Source: Ostreococcus mediterraneus
Lineage: Eukaryota; Chlorophyta; Mamiellophyceae; Mamiellales; Bathycoccaceae
NCBI GenBank assembly: GCA_012295225.1
Contig: WMKK01000011.1
Coordinates: 34,860 to 98,859 of the forward strand
Reading direction: 5' to 3'
DNA length: 64,000 nucleotides
Part shown: positions 9,001 through 16,128 of the stretch, piece after piece
Layout: every line of letters begins with the position of its first letter
Numbering within the stretch: position 1 is the stretch's first letter
Position numbers and translations under genes: made by a program
The notes under the pieces: generated by a model
The model's input: the letters and a program-made list of their open reading frames with translations, nothing else
Database searches by the model: none
Told to the model about the DNA's origin: nothing

Positions 9001-11036
9001 TGTGCGCTCTTCAACTGCGCCAAAAGTTCCATCTTGGCTTTCAACGCGTCATCCACCGCTCGCGTCGCCGTGTGAAGTTCAGCTACGGATGCTTCAAGCT
9101 CAACTTCGAGTTTGATGCGCTCGGCACTCCACTGCTCCTTGGCCACGCGCTCAGCCTCTCGAACGCGCTGAATCTCGCTCGTGAGTTCTTCCACGCGCCG
9201 CTCGAGCATGGCGCGCTCGTCGTCTCCGTTCGCAGCGTCTGACTCAGTTCGTTGCACATCAATCAACGATTGTTCGAGCGCGTCAATTTCAGCTCGCAAT
9301 TCAGAAATACGCGCCGAACTCGTTCGCTCGACAGCGTCTAATGAATCCTGAAGCTCGACGATGGTGTGAATCTGCGAACTCACCAGCCGTAAGCCCCACA
9401 CTGCGCGCTGGTCGATGAGCTCCTTCACGCGGACGTCATCGTTCGTCGCCGCTGCGCCAGATCGAAGCGTTTCAATAGCCATGTCTAATCGGGACACCGC
9501 GGCGGCGGCGCGAATGGATTCCATCCATCGCTCTAAATCATTCTCATACGACGTCTGTGCGCGGTGGAAATCCGCCCGCGATGACGATGCGCGGCGTAAT
9601 TCCGTTTCCAACGCATCAATATCTTCTCGCACGCGCAGAATCGCCGACACATCGGTTGCGCTGCTATTACTCTCCATATAAGCCAACGTCGCTCGGCGTT
9701 GCGCCAAGACGCGTTCTAATTCGCTCTCGAGAGACGCGCCAACGTTCAACGCCACATTAATCTCCGTAGTTGTAATGGATTTCATATCCATGCTTACCAT
9801 GGACCCTTCCCGACGCGCATACGTTCGCTTGCGCGTGCGGCGGCGACGACGCGTTACAGGCGTCACAGTGTCTAACTCGTCCTTTGGTGCCGTAATGTTA
9901 ACATCTGGTTTGATGGTGTACGTAAACGCTGGAGCGTACACGACGCGTCGTGGCGGCGGCTCAGCAATCACATGCATCGGCGTCGTTTCAACCACGTACG
10001 ACACCCCGCCCGTGGCCCAAGTGCGTCTCAGGACCTCTTCCGCCGCGCCGATTGCGGTGAGACGTTTACCGCCAATCACAAAGCCTGTCGACCGGGATGC
10101 CATGGCGCGCGTCGCCGCCCCGACAAGGATGGCGACGAGCGAGCTCGAGACGAGCGCCGCCAGAAAACTCCCACGCAAAACGAAAAATACCGCCGCCCAG
10201 GACGCCGTACCTAACGCTACACTCCATGTCTTATTCCACGACGACTCGCGCACGATGGCTAACCGTTCGCTCACGTCCTCGTGTTGTCGAGCGATGACAT
10301 CCACAGCAAAGACGCCGCACAGAGGCGACGCGATCGCCGCAAAGACACACATCAACGTATGCGCCATCATTCGCGTCTCTACGCGCGCAAGCGCGCCAGT
10401 AACGACAACAACGAGTGCCAAAACCATAGTGAGCATCGAAAACCGCCTTGATGCAACGTCAACGTCGGTATACGCCCGGTGATTCCACCGGGCGACGTAC
10501 AACATCCAATACGCCGCCATCGTGCTCGCAAACGCCACGACCAATCGCGCATTCACCGACATCCCTGGCACGAACACGCTTGCAATTGTCATCGACGCAT
10601 CACCGACGAGCACGAGCGTCGCCGCCCGCACCGCATCCTTAACAACATCGTACACCACGGCGTTTGAGCTCGAGCTCGTCGCTCCACCAGAGACGCGCTT
10701 CGCCCCTTCGCCCACCGCCCCGTCCTCATCGCGCGCTGCTTCACGCCTCATCGACATCGACAACGGATTAAACTTCAACACTGGCGCCGACGCGCTGTCG
10801 CCCTCGCCCTCAGTGTCGTCCGCAGCGTCAGCTTCATCATCATCCGTCGCCTTGGCTCGCCCGACGCCGACGCCGCCTCGCCGTCTCATCGTCGTCCCTA
10901 TCACTCGCACCGTCGCTCGGTGCGCCCCGTGCGTCGACGCCGTCGTCGACGACACCACCCTCGCCGTTCTCACGCCACAGACGCGCGCATCCCTCGCGTA
11001 CGCGCGCGATGCGCCGGGACTAATCATTTTAATCAT
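1..11036 (-). CDS. Giant N-terminally membrane-anchored coiled-coil protein (3' end outside window)
   Basis: The minus-strand frame opens at ATG 11036 (a second in-frame ATG lies at 11027; the nearest upstream in-frame stop is at 11106-11108) and stays open to the window edge, giving at least 3,678 codons. Residues 1-145 are Arg/Ala/Asp/Ser-rich. About five hydrophobic segments follow at roughly 165-183, 201-218, 224-247 and 273-310, for example VLALVVVVTGALA and VALGTASWAAVFFVL. From about residue 420 onward the sequence is almost entirely Glu/Lys/Arg/Gln/Ala/Leu-rich with heptad-like spacing, as in samples such as RAQIDAISGARNDIETQLR at the window edge and KAKMELLAQLKSA near 9000. No catalytic domain is visible. 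I infer an elongated tether, scaffold or golgin-like protein with its membrane end at the N terminus; classical golgins such as giantin are anchored at the C terminus. It contains an exact 209-residue tandem duplication. Hits to myosin or CLIP proteins would mostly reflect coiled-coil composition. Confidence 0.85.
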   Translation of the reverse strand, partial: MIKMISPGASRAYARDARVCGVRTARVVSSTTASTHGAHRATVRVIGTTMRRRGGVGVGRAKATDDDEADAADDTEGEGDSASAPVLKFNPLSMSMRREAARDEDGAVGEGAKRVSGGATSSSSNAVVYDVVKDAVRAATLVLVGDASMTIASVFVPGMSVNARLVVAFASTMAAYWMLYVARWNHRAYTDVDVASRRFSMLTMVLALVVVVTGALARVETRMMAHTLMCVFAAIASPLCGVFAVDVIARQHEDVSERLAIVRESSWNKTWSVALGTASWAAVFFVLRGSFLAALVSSSLVAILVGAATRAMASRSTGFVIGGKRLTAIGAAEEVLRRTWATGGVSYVVETTPMHVIAEPPPRRVVYAPAFTYTIKPDVNITAPKDELDTVTPVTRRRRRTRKRTYARREGSMVSMDMKSITTTEINVALNVGASLESELERVLAQRRATLAYMESNSSATDVSAILRVREDIDALETELRRASSSRADFHRAQTSYENDLERWMESIRAAAAVSRLDMAIETLRSGAAATNDDVRVKELIDQRAVWGLRLVSSQIHTIVELQDSLDAVERTSSARISELRAEIDALEQSLIDVQRTESDAANGDDERAMLERRVEELTSEIQRVREAERVAKEQWSAERIKLEVELEASVAELHTATRAVDDALKAKMELLAQLKSAQEKSESDSAAIKRLESETEALQQNLKTLSEQLSEANANVEQINARRDALESEFREKSAKLEEALSATEGDDIGSREELQNEVRRLTEEYQTLRMSSMQKDKESSDVERTLRAQITEAQAALESQRAELAESAQEEISTLKSTMDDIRQEMDVLNAKMAEKTQASAEYQRVIEEREREIANLKSKETAAYEAMESTKSKLMQAETDLVAKQAELDERFAMIAELTSKLSASESGSKALESELRAVRGRVEEVNTMLEDLRNYSETRDALIADIETMFTLQDIEASSEKQGASEASDLIKRIEDRLRANADLVATQTSTIEQQTLQLEQSELLVRELRDEISSSQWFNSIVQSGAKVFDKTKSIAADFAKEAATASLLERAITQRAKELESITSQPQYKRLKKKFDGSQKQLAVSQRKIREKEKQIKDLMAQGLESTAEGQALRKQLDVLGKDLEYIRSLAESETMEHAQVVERIQSELDGLRNTSEADALALVRVKADSAKLRGRLVTLESEMKSALKRAERSSAELETARAEREAAISALNNEIAQLTLDAETNAKAANAELQQARGNEAKLQSELSVAMQKLEISLDQLSAQSAELLDVNAAKTALEENVRDIQSRLQASQDEVSRVLTEKESTLRREMQSKESELAMSAKTFESMKLELADVNTRLQNELKKSSKMNADLLVLDTLRAKVKLAEEMAASKGSALLKFSDRATELERLLKAKDAEIDSIRAAEERAAKALNSTENEKRRLSAEVTRLEGNMRDLRAQAAAEVESKLSTQLKERDQLLGDAEDELREKKNALQEAQARAQDLEAQMADLREQHAVEMKAQLAALEAESQARMQEMKTVEEALAVSERVSELERDLKAKDGEIHSIRMAEDSAVLALKSAEDSKEELTAEIERLKAELVELRAHDQASMDAQAEIMDELAQYGIRLEEREQLVSDAEAALREKQIALNEAEFRAQDLEMQLVDLQKAHEAEIKTQLSTLEKYREESIMRPTETQESQTSSASIDELRNEVRSRTDEVERAKITIEQLKLELAKRSAALNSSWDNVASADERIRHVEQERDDIRVLLEGRLAAKERQFRELQEDHEHEIELLNAKSQELKMMLDTAVSQKSSLEEELSSNAMRLENLATANQAATSEVMALKEQLDNASNDSEVVLSLKKQLKEIRSALKNREKLLSETVFDPMLDDSADKAINALNAKQDELDALQAQLKEREEQIEASQSIAGALVDEIRAELNSTKDMLSARETLANEVEAALRAQISSKDEHITLIESKFQEKLASLEGEGALSQAQAENMRQKMSERDAELVQLQSMVENAFALRDTVETLQFDVEERDRALESAKARVIEVEGILKVSDASNDELRLEITKLQEEISTLTTTRDKAIENVAMMENNIEALAQKVSELQASVSNVSIEEHENLRNDLLIARDLEAAAAKDLKLLETELSSTRAELEKLQETHSTASFDVIDKEREIVQLREEISRLVAELESLEASKSEALKINFEGNAAQISELKDAHTELERNLRSQLDILHAEKRKVEEQLLASEKSAEASIECQRALELEVCALTSEIDRLAMETHEVEHAKEIAEHDVEILREQIEALRTREQEIVENATVASNEIAELRAQIAMNSMVPVDESFDREATEALLARAKADIAQLEQELAVALSDVTAAQTRNAATETLMADLSASKARIEDLIAQLDALEQSKHDALRESMERNQAQIDSLSTTHSELEQHLRAELEATIESKSALEKELIAREQDFKAVEEARGMAEAHADDLQHDLEALKLDRDELERKLRARDDDLNSATNAASELQAQITELLAVQSDLQRQLEQSELAMNSMVPVDESFDREATEALLARAKADIAQLEQELAVALSDVTAAQTRNAATETLMADLSASKARIEDLIAQLDALEQSKHDALRESMERNQAQIDSLSTTHSELEQHLRAELEATIESKSALEKELIAREQDFKAVEEARGMAEAHADDLQHDLEALKLDRDELERKLRARDDDLNSATNAASELQAQITELLAVQSDLQRQLEQSELAMNSMVPVDDSSDEQFALIERMRLDILSLEAELAAVMGDSKDMDVDSGANVTSVDDDTVEALTQERELIQSRLDEAMGKSTEVAAELLALQKEATKRDKVIKKLEGQLKKLETRLSKSTDQLKDLKSKEKETKSLLSETKMLAKQELSETRKEFKALEKESKRELKKLKKQTVADAKSIAAIQRSEAEKVAEIERLQAEMTLMRAELETTRSELARIGQDITQREDAMVTLQATIVSESVSSDVPDLSGEISRLEAALAQSKDAEGHVKSKLEEALGRETSQEDIQALKEEILSLQEQLDDAEPAIRWPSVNMSVIAGLDSMLSEQSAADQNGLEWIKYAIAEVKSLEEARVEAEDELRIREEEYEDTIAELRSKLSDLQGTVDAQRRVADDFEQEVEELRTTIAERDAELTSLRSQLEASVSDDRTRELESIIQALQSQLAEKNDALLEVAETLKSSEVEKRTLSDEISRLNAQAKERAADVERAKASMKELQGELSKRSAALDASWDNLSQAEERALYAQRERDDIRALLEDRLASKERDLRDAESNLAEQSELEIKLREQLKAAKVAAETMRADKEEIEVTLRQQIQEVQEAASRAEAQRDAFEAEMRQLRDMAEVDGLKVQITDLRRELDETKASLEEKEARITSLSASIAEDANDALEASAAAAELRALAENLKNSRDKRDAKQTFEAERSYLLAHVESLEEQLLNSTQRCHDLENDLNNQRIEFSTSRSQEEFEELQGKLQDALEVYDTAQRSLSSTIETQSALLRERDGLVAELEHVMSLIPDLELAKARAEEEAASLRAALEVTSAALTSREEELRVLAEAQSALESERDELKAEMNRLREELPIIISGKEAFKDEVNSLRRRIDEASQEKRELQDRLHTLDAQFTGVLSTAAETRVVFEAENNSLRSTIEEMNGARDELEQNLRAQIDAISGARNDIETQLR
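2827..3453. repeat. 627-bp tandem repeat unit, copy 1
   Basis: It appears identical base for base to 3454-4080 wherever I compared them. The length is 209 codons, so the reading frame of the giant coiled-coil protein is kept. In the sense direction each unit ends in a segment encoding AMNSMVPVDE. Confidence 0.93.
3454..4080. repeat. 627-bp tandem repeat unit, copy 2
   Basis: This is the direct neighbour of copy 1 at an offset of exactly 627 bp. The two look the same throughout, which points to a very recent duplication or to an assembly duplication. Diverged coiled-coil repeats elsewhere in the gene are far less similar. Confidence 0.93.
4081..4106. repeat. 26-bp start of a third repeat unit
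   Basis: The first 26 bases of the unit (sense product MNSMVPVDE) occur a third time at 4081-4106 and then the sequence diverges. This short homology at both ends of the 627-bp unit is what unequal exchange or slippage between direct repeats would leave. Confidence 0.85.
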
Positions 11037-11376
11037 CCTCCCTATCCAGCGCCAGAGATCGCGATCGACGTCACGACACCGCGCACGACGCGTGCGCTGG
11101 CCCCGTCACGGCGTGCGAACGATCGTTCGGTGCGATGCACGTGGACGATTGATCACCGCACGCGCGCGCGCCGGCTGACTGCGCGTCGTCGCGCACTGCG
11201 ACGGACGCGTCGGCGTTTGGAGGGCGACGTCTCGCGAGATGTCCAACTGACCGCATGTGGCGCATTCGCAGACGTCAGTCGCGGGCTCTGAGTGGAGCGC
11301 CGCGGAAAACGTGGTGGCGATGGAGTTTAATGGAGTTTAATCGCGCGACGTATTGTATTCGCACGGGCTATGCGGG
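11037..11376. other. Intergenic spacer, no gene seen
   Basis: It lies upstream of the giant coiled-coil gene and downstream of the channel gene stop (both minus strand). It is rich in CG dinucleotides and has no convincing coding frame; it presumably holds the promoter of the giant gene. Confidence 0.5.
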
Positions 11377-14019
11377 CTATGAGTGCGTAAATTGTTTCGG
11401 TTGGGACGGGTTGTCGGCGCGCGCTCGGCCGAAACGGAACGCGGCGCGACGGCGGGCGTTGACAGCCGCCGCTGCCGCCTGTACGGCGGAAGGCGCGGCG
11501 TCCGACACGGCGGCGACGTTTTCGTGCTCGATGTCTTCGACTTTTTCAATGATGTCTTCGAAGTTTTGCTTTTCACATTGGTCGTCGGCGACTGACTCTG
11601 ACAACGCATCCGTCGCCGAGCCTGATAAAGCGAGAATCTTCGCGCGCTTGACCAGGGCAATCATTAATAAAAAGTTAGCCCGATCGAACGGGATGTCATC
11701 ATCCACGGATGCGGCGACGGCGAAGACGCGTCGGACAAAGATTTCGCTCGCGCGTATGTTCACCGCACGCATCCTGTCGAGGAGGATATCCGCGGTGAAG
11801 TTGTCTTCATAATCCCCGGCGACCAAGTCATACACCTTGTGCGCGGCGTTGATTTCGAACCTAGACAATTCAAAATGCCGAGCAATTTTGCGCGTACGCT
11901 CGCTGATGCGCACGCGGATGGTGATGCTTTCTTTAGCGTTTTGTACGCTCGTGATGACGATACCTATCAACGCGGAAATTAAAACCATAGCACCGACGAT
12001 GATAAAGCTTGAAAAGAAGAACAATGCCGCTACTTTAGCCTCAGCAGGTTCTATGCACGGGTTTGATACAACGGACGTATCTGTACCGTCGTATGCAGAG
12101 TCTATGACGTTGGCGTAGTATACGCCATTGTCATACTCACCGTACTCGTTAACGTTGCAACCGCTGGCGTTTATGTCGTACAGTGGCATCCAATCATCTA
12201 GAATAGCCAATTGAAGTAACGTTAGCATCGCTCGACCAAGGCTACCGAAATGGAACGGGTCGTTCTTGGCAAATAAGCCTACACCGGCGACGCCGTACGC
12301 GAAAAAGAGCAAAAACATGAGGAACACGACGTACAATAACGCTCCCATACTACCAGCCAATGACAAAAGCACGATTTGCAGTGGCTTGACGACCCGAACA
12401 AATCGAAATAGTAATAACAAGCGCAACAACCGCATCGCCGGCGCGGCAGGTGTGAGGTCGTTCGGAATTAAACCTATGACCACGATGAACGTGTCGTAGA
12501 CATGCCACCACCGGTCGTGACCAGTATAAAATGACACGTGCTTGTCCAATTTAGCAAAAAACTTAAGCAAGAGTTCAATTCCATAGCATGTAAGGAACGC
12601 CTTTTCCAATGCATTAGCCCATACAGGTTCCTCGCTGAAACTCGCGGTAAAACCAGAGATGACACCAGCAGTCACGATTATCGCACCGATGCCAAATTCA
12701 AACTCTCGGCTGTTCACGAAGTGTTGAAGTTGCAATTGAATCTTGTGCCATTTGTGCATCGCTTTTACCCTCACATTGTCGTCTTCTTCCGGCTCATCTA
12801 CTGCAAATCCAGATAGCAAACGCAAATGATTCGTCAACGATTCGTACTCGGCGCCATAAAGTTTTGATGGTATTTTGTCAGCGTCACTCCACAAGTCCTT
12901 TGTACGCAACGCAAGCTGCATCTTGCACTGGAACCTCCTCTCTGCTCGCGTCGAAACGACAGTTTCTTCCATCTCCTGAGAAATCACCCCGATGAACAGG
13001 TTTAGCATGATATGAGCGAGGATAAAAAGTAACGAGACGATGTACGCCACTGAGAAAAATGGTCGCGCTGTTGAATCCGTACACCATCCTTCATCGGCTG
13101 CTGAATCGTACCCGTACTCACTACACCCGTAATAGTTGATATAAATTATTGTCAGCCAATCAGTATCCGCGGTAGTCAGCTGGATCACGGTCCGTAGTCC
13201 ATAGCCCAAGTCTTGAAAGTGGCGCGGGTCGTTGTCCTTGAACAACATGACTCCCATCACGGTGTAGACGTAGATGACCATGCCGGTCAATACCAGAATC
13301 CAAAACATATTAGCGACTCCACGGTAAATGCTCTGCAATAAGTGGTTAATATCCGGTACTCGCCTGAACACGAGGATCATTCGAACCAACCGAAAACTGT
13401 GCACGGCGTGCTTCGAGATGGTTGACTTGTTGTACCTCACGTTGACGTCGAGAGCCGTCAAGAAAAAGTCAATGCAATTCATGCGGCTCATAAAATAATA
13501 ATGTGGTCTAAACAACACGAGCTTGGTTGAACCGTCGTCCTGGTCAACCGTAAGCCCGCTAGACATAATTTTCATTGCGCACTCCACGACAAAACACCAC
13601 GTCAACACGAGAAAATTATAGTATATAAAGTCTTCGCCACGAAACTCCGACGGTTTAACTGTCGCCAGAAAACTCATCAGCGCCACGTCAAATATACACG
13701 CCATGTAAAAATACTGGAACGCGCGCGTCTGTACGAGGTTGTGCATCGCGCTCGTCGCCTTCGCCAACGCCGTTCCAGAGTGCTTAAGAACGTCCTTGGT
13801 CTCGCGCTTCGCTCGCAACGCTCGTATATTCAGCCTTCGTCGCGAGCTCTCCACCATGCGATGAAACGCACGTTCGACGTGCTCGAGGTGACGACTCGTC
13901 GTTGAACTCGTCGCCTCGTCGGTGTAGTCTCCCCGCGGACTAAACATTTCGGACGTCATGTTGAAGTTAATCAATCGACGACGACGCACGCACGAGGACG
14001 ACGACAAAGACGACGACAA
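11377..14019 (-). CDS. Two-repeat voltage-gated cation channel
   Basis: The 880-residue protein has two six-helix voltage-gated channel repeats, the layout of two-pore channels (TPC) and half that of four-repeat Ca2+/Na+ channels. Repeat I spans about residues 100-345, with an Arg-bearing S4 (RLVRMILVFRRV, about 207), a pore segment QLTTADTDW (about 276) and an S6 ending near LNLFIGVIS. Repeat II spans about residues 440-700, with S4 MRLLRLLLLFRFVRVVKPL (about 528) and pore LQLAILDDWMPL (about 600). The acidic pore residues (ADTD and LDDW) resemble Ca2+-type filters more than the Asn-containing filters of plant TPC1; this is inference. No clear EF-hand pair is visible in the linker, unlike plant TPC1. 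The C terminus is Ala/Glu/Asp-rich. ATG 14019 follows a stop-containing spacer; a second Met at residue 21 is possible. Confidence 0.88.
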   Translation of the reverse strand: MSSSLSSSSCVRRRRLINFNMTSEMFSPRGDYTDEATSSTTSRHLEHVERAFHRMVESSRRRLNIRALRAKRETKDVLKHSGTALAKATSAMHNLVQTRAFQYFYMACIFDVALMSFLATVKPSEFRGEDFIYYNFLVLTWCFVVECAMKIMSSGLTVDQDDGSTKLVLFRPHYYFMSRMNCIDFFLTALDVNVRYNKSTISKHAVHSFRLVRMILVFRRVPDINHLLQSIYRGVANMFWILVLTGMVIYVYTVMGVMLFKDNDPRHFQDLGYGLRTVIQLTTADTDWLTIIYINYYGCSEYGYDSAADEGWCTDSTARPFFSVAYIVSLLFILAHIMLNLFIGVISQEMEETVVSTRAERRFQCKMQLALRTKDLWSDADKIPSKLYGAEYESLTNHLRLLSGFAVDEPEEDDNVRVKAMHKWHKIQLQLQHFVNSREFEFGIGAIIVTAGVISGFTASFSEEPVWANALEKAFLTCYGIELLLKFFAKLDKHVSFYTGHDRWWHVYDTFIVVIGLIPNDLTPAAPAMRLLRLLLLFRFVRVVKPLQIVLLSLAGSMGALLYVVFLMFLLFFAYGVAGVGLFAKNDPFHFGSLGRAMLTLLQLAILDDWMPLYDINASGCNVNEYGEYDNGVYYANVIDSAYDGTDTSVVSNPCIEPAEAKVAALFFFSSFIIVGAMVLISALIGIVITSVQNAKESITIRVRISERTRKIARHFELSRFEINAAHKVYDLVAGDYEDNFTADILLDRMRAVNIRASEIFVRRVFAVAASVDDDIPFDRANFLLMIALVKRAKILALSGSATDALSESVADDQCEKQNFEDIIEKVEDIEHENVAAVSDAAPSAVQAAAAAVNARRRAAFRFGRARADNPSQPKQFTHS

Positions 14020-14202
14020 CTAAGATGACGTATAACGTGCTCACTACGCTATCCCCTTCGCGCGCTTTGTCTCACTCTCGCGCGTGCGTGCGAACTGTGA
14101 CGTTTCCACGTTTTCGTTGACGGTTAGAGTCGTTTTTTGCTCTTTCTCGTCCACGCATCGTCGCTCGCGTCGATGCCTTCTGCTCAAGTCCTACCGGTAG
14201 AC

Positions 14203-14221
14203 GAATGAATATATATTTATC
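14203..14221 (-). promoter_or_regulatory. AT-rich TATA-like element
   Basis: The minus-strand reading GATAAATATATATTCATTC lies about 185-200 bp upstream of the channel ATG in an otherwise GC-rich spacer. It is a plausible core promoter element, but it could equally belong to the 3' end of the neighbouring gene. Confidence 0.35.
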
Positions 14222-14289
14222 AAATCAATCACCACGAGCGGTGGTGCTAAGTTCCTAGCGCTATTTCGCGCGCCTGGTCGACGTCCCGA

Positions 14290-15009
14290 CTACGACGTCG
14301 TCCCGTCGTCCCGGTTCACGTGAAACTTACGAGCGGCGCTCTCTCTATTCGCGAGCATGGCGTCCACAGCGGACGTGTCCCCAACCGGCGGCACCGCACG
14401 CGTGTATTGCCGCGTCTTTTCATCGCCATGGCTGCCGTTGTCGTCGAAAAAATCCAACATGTCCAACAACACGTCGGGCGACTCGCGGACGCGTCGCTTC
14501 GCTTCGACAGCGCCGTATTCACCCTCAAGCTCCACCCGTGCCGCGCGCACGGCATCCACGTCGCACAACAGTAACCCAGGCGCAAGATTCAACACGCGCC
14601 CGGTTATTTCCGGCACCGCACGCTTCAAACGAACCACCGCGCGCGTCGCGTCCTCCGCCGTCAGCGTCAACACGCGCGGCTCCCTCGCGCACACCACCGC
14701 CACGTCCACGCCCGTAGATTCTAGATCAAACACTCGCACGAGCGCGCGCACGCGTGACTCCACGAACGCTGCGTCGCGCGGCCACGCCCCGCGCGCGCTC
14801 GCGGTGACGAGCGCGCGGCAGTTCGCACTTCCGGTCCAGAGGCGCCAAAAGCGTTCAATCTGTCGCTCGGATTCCGGCACCCCGTGCTCGCCGTCACCCG
14901 CGCTGCGACGCCGAACGACCGCGGCTCCCGCGCGTCCGACACTCGCGTCACGCGTCGTCGCCGTCGTCGTCGCCATGGAGGACGATGCGACGCGCGTCGT
15001 CGTCGTCAT
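14290..15009 (-). CDS. Possible mTERF-like helical-repeat protein
   Basis: The 239-residue protein starts at ATG 15009 with a Thr/Ser/Ala/Arg-rich, acid-poor N terminus that could be an organelle transit peptide. Residues of about 85-185 contain helical repeats with Pro-Xaa-Val/Leu-Leu turns (CAREPRVLTL, LNLAPGLLL, RESPDVLLDML) spaced about 35 residues apart. This resembles mTERF motifs of organelle transcription and RNA factors. The match is by pattern only and the protein is shorter than most mTERFs. Its ATG lies 37 bp from that of the divergent gene at 15047, so the two must share a very small bidirectional promoter or start their transcripts inside each other. Confidence 0.45.
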   Translation of the reverse strand: MTTTTRVASSSMATTTATTRDASVGRAGAAVVRRRSAGDGEHGVPESERQIERFWRLWTGSANCRALVTASARGAWPRDAAFVESRVRALVRVFDLESTGVDVAVVCAREPRVLTLTAEDATRAVVRLKRAVPEITGRVLNLAPGLLLCDVDAVRAARVELEGEYGAVEAKRRVRESPDVLLDMLDFFDDNGSHGDEKTRQYTRAVPPVGDTSAVDAMLANRESAARKFHVNRDDGTTS

Positions 15010-15046
15010 GGCGGGCGAACGTCACTGAGTGACGCGCGCTGTGTCC

Positions 15047-16099
15047 ATGTCAAACGCAAAGAAACCGGCGCGCGTCAAGGAGATTGACGCCGACTTCGAA
15101 GAGGACATCGAGCGGGAAGACGTGTGTGGGTTCTTTTACTCGGTGATATGCGGCGACGCGCAGTGCACGCGCGATTGGTGGTGCGCGAAAGGTTCAATAT
15201 GCGCGCGAGTTCGAGACACGGTGTTGTGCTGCGACGCATTGGTGCGCGTATTTTGGACGTCTGCCGAGCGCGAGGTGGCGAAATACACGGATGAGCTCGA
15301 GAGGAAGGAGTTTTTAGGAACGCTGACGGATGACGAGCGGCGTGCGTTGAAGAGGCGACGAGAGGAGGCGTTAAAGTATGTGCGCGCGAGGGCGTTTGCG
15401 GAGGCGCCGCGGGCGCAGCTCGTGAGCCGACGAACGGATTTCTTGGCGAAATCCGCGATGAGTGCGAGCATGCGGCCGCAAAGCATGCGCATGCATGATG
15501 GTCGTGGTCAGTTTGTGAACCGCCACGATGACCACGCGCCAGCTGAGGTGTCGGATGAGTATTCAGACGACGACGACGACGACGACGACAGTTATTGGAG
15601 CGACGAATATTCGGATGGCTACGACGATATCGAGCGCGAGTTTCAGGAGAATCAGCGCCAGCACGCTGCGGCACCGAAAAATTGGAACGAGAAACTCATC
15701 GTTGGGCGAGATTTGGCGTTCGCTGGCGAGGGTGAACTCGGAGACGGGTTGCGTCGGTGGGAGGATTACATTGCCGCAGCGCGCGTGGCGGATGGATTAC
15801 TGGAAATCAAAATCGACACACAATTAGAAGCGTTTGAACGCGAACTCGAGGCGAAACTTGAAGACATGCGCGTGCAAGGCATACGTGCGAAATGGAGCGA
15901 CCTCGATATGCGCATTCGTCGCACGGCACTCATCGCCGAACACGACGCGCGCGTCAATGAAATTCTAGAACGCGAGCGCGCGTTGCGGGGAAAAACAACC
16001 AAGCGCGAAAAGCTCGCGAGTCTCGACGCGACGAAGCGCGCTAAATTATTGCGTATTTGGCAGCAACACGCCGACGCCGCGCGCGACGTCGGTGGGTGA
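15047..16099 (+). CDS. Unknown protein with Cys-rich N terminus, Asp run and C-terminal coiled coil
   Basis: ATG 15047 (MSNAKKPARVKEIDADFEED) is the first in-frame ATG and gives 350 residues. The N-terminal 70 residues hold six Cys and three Trp (CGFFYSVICGDAQC, WWCAKGSIC, CC). A Lys/Arg/Glu helix follows, then an eight-Asp run near residue 175 encoded by GAC repeats, then a charged helical C terminus (about 250-340) likely to form a coiled coil. I recognise no family. The Asp/Ser/Tyr stretch and basic helices would suit a nuclear or cytosolic binding protein, but the sequence does not show a function. Confidence 0.7.
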   Translation: MSNAKKPARVKEIDADFEEDIEREDVCGFFYSVICGDAQCTRDWWCAKGSICARVRDTVLCCDALVRVFWTSAEREVAKYTDELERKEFLGTLTDDERRALKRRREEALKYVRARAFAEAPRAQLVSRRTDFLAKSAMSASMRPQSMRMHDGRGQFVNRHDDHAPAEVSDEYSDDDDDDDDSYWSDEYSDGYDDIEREFQENQRQHAAAPKNWNEKLIVGRDLAFAGEGELGDGLRRWEDYIAAARVADGLLEIKIDTQLEAFERELEAKLEDMRVQGIRAKWSDLDMRIRRTALIAEHDARVNEILERERALRGKTTKREKLASLDATKRAKLLRIWQQHADAARDVGG

Positions 16100-16128
16100 T
16101 TTTAGCTTAGCACAGTAGCAAATAGAAT

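Noticed and set aside
9775-11178. Plus-strand frames of 235 and 218 codons
   Set aside because: They are antisense to the N-terminal membrane domain of the giant protein and have no homology or start context of their own.
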